NCBI GenBank assembly: GCA_030695265.1
Contig: JAUYTA010000169.1
Coordinates: forward strand, 1-6,595
DNA: 6,595 nt
Direction: 5' to 3'
Source of the DNA: Bacteroidota bacterium
Lineage (GTDB): Bacteria; Bacteroidota; Bacteroidia; Bacteroidales; Prolixibacteraceae
Each line of letters begins with the position of its first letter. Positions within the stretch are counted from its first letter, which is position 1. Both the position numbers and the translations under genes were made by a program. The notes below the pieces were generated by a model. That model was given only the letters and a program-made list of their open reading frames with translations. It was not told where the DNA came from and made no database searches. This document shows positions 6,520 to 6,595 of the stretch, in pieces.

Positions 6520-6555
6520 AGGGTATGAATTTGGACTCTAAACAAAAGTGATACA

Positions 6556-6563
6556 CAAAAGTA
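6556..6563 (-). promoter_or_regulatory. Bacteroidota -7 promoter element for folP-cdaA
   Basis: On the minus strand this reads TACTTTTG, an exact match to TAnnTTTG, 36 bases before the folP ATG. A TTTTG lies further upstream but too close to be a standard -33 element. A near copy of the element, CACTTTTG at 6543-6550, is nearer the gene but lacks the leading TA. This is the only promoter I see for the pair. Confidence 0.55.
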
Positions 6564-6595
6564 AAATAAAATACGCTCAAAATACACATTAATTT

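Noticed and set aside
5887..6541. Two plus-strand open frames of 116-118 codons opposite folP
   Set aside because: Both lie antisense to intact folP motifs, show no family signature and have no promoter element before them.

Overview
The window looks like chromosomal DNA from a Bacteroidota bacterium. Three things point there. The large secreted protein ends in a type IX secretion (Por secretion) sorting domain. Three gene starts are preceded by matches, or a one-base-short match, to the Bacteroidota -7 element TAnnTTTG, with no Shine-Dalgarno sequence. A dihydropteroate synthase gene also lies directly upstream of a CdaA-type diadenylate cyclase, an order I recall as common in this phylum. 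A marine or gut Bacteroidales/Marinilabiliales relative is my best guess, but the sequence does not fix a genus.

Layout. Positions 1-214 hold no gene. They contain a short heptamer repeat cut by the window edge, a cluster of three hairpins that looks like an interspersed palindromic repeat, and an AT-rich palindrome. A FabK/nitronate monooxygenase family flavoprotein gene runs on the minus strand (215-1168). It is divergent, across a 171-bp intergenic region, from a 1119-residue secreted CotH-domain protein on the plus strand (1340-4699). That gene converges on a minus-strand pair, folP (5641-6519) followed by cdaA (4786-5580). The 86-bp convergent spacer has a weak hairpin and a 13-bp tandem repeat. 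A folP promoter candidate lies near the right edge.

Function. folP (folate biosynthesis) and cdaA (cyclic di-AMP synthesis) are probably co-transcribed, with a 60-nt spacer that can form a hairpin just before cdaA. The flavoprotein could be an enoyl-ACP reductase II or a nitronate monooxygenase. The CotH protein is built for export and cell-surface attachment: signal peptide, beta-sandwich domain, chitobiase C-terminal-like domain, CotH kinase-like core, a second chitobiase-like domain, lamin-tail domain and type IX tail. It is the least understood product here. Nothing in the window amounts to a clearly new multi-gene system. The best leads are the surface CotH protein, the left-edge palindromic repeat and the folP-cdaA spacer.
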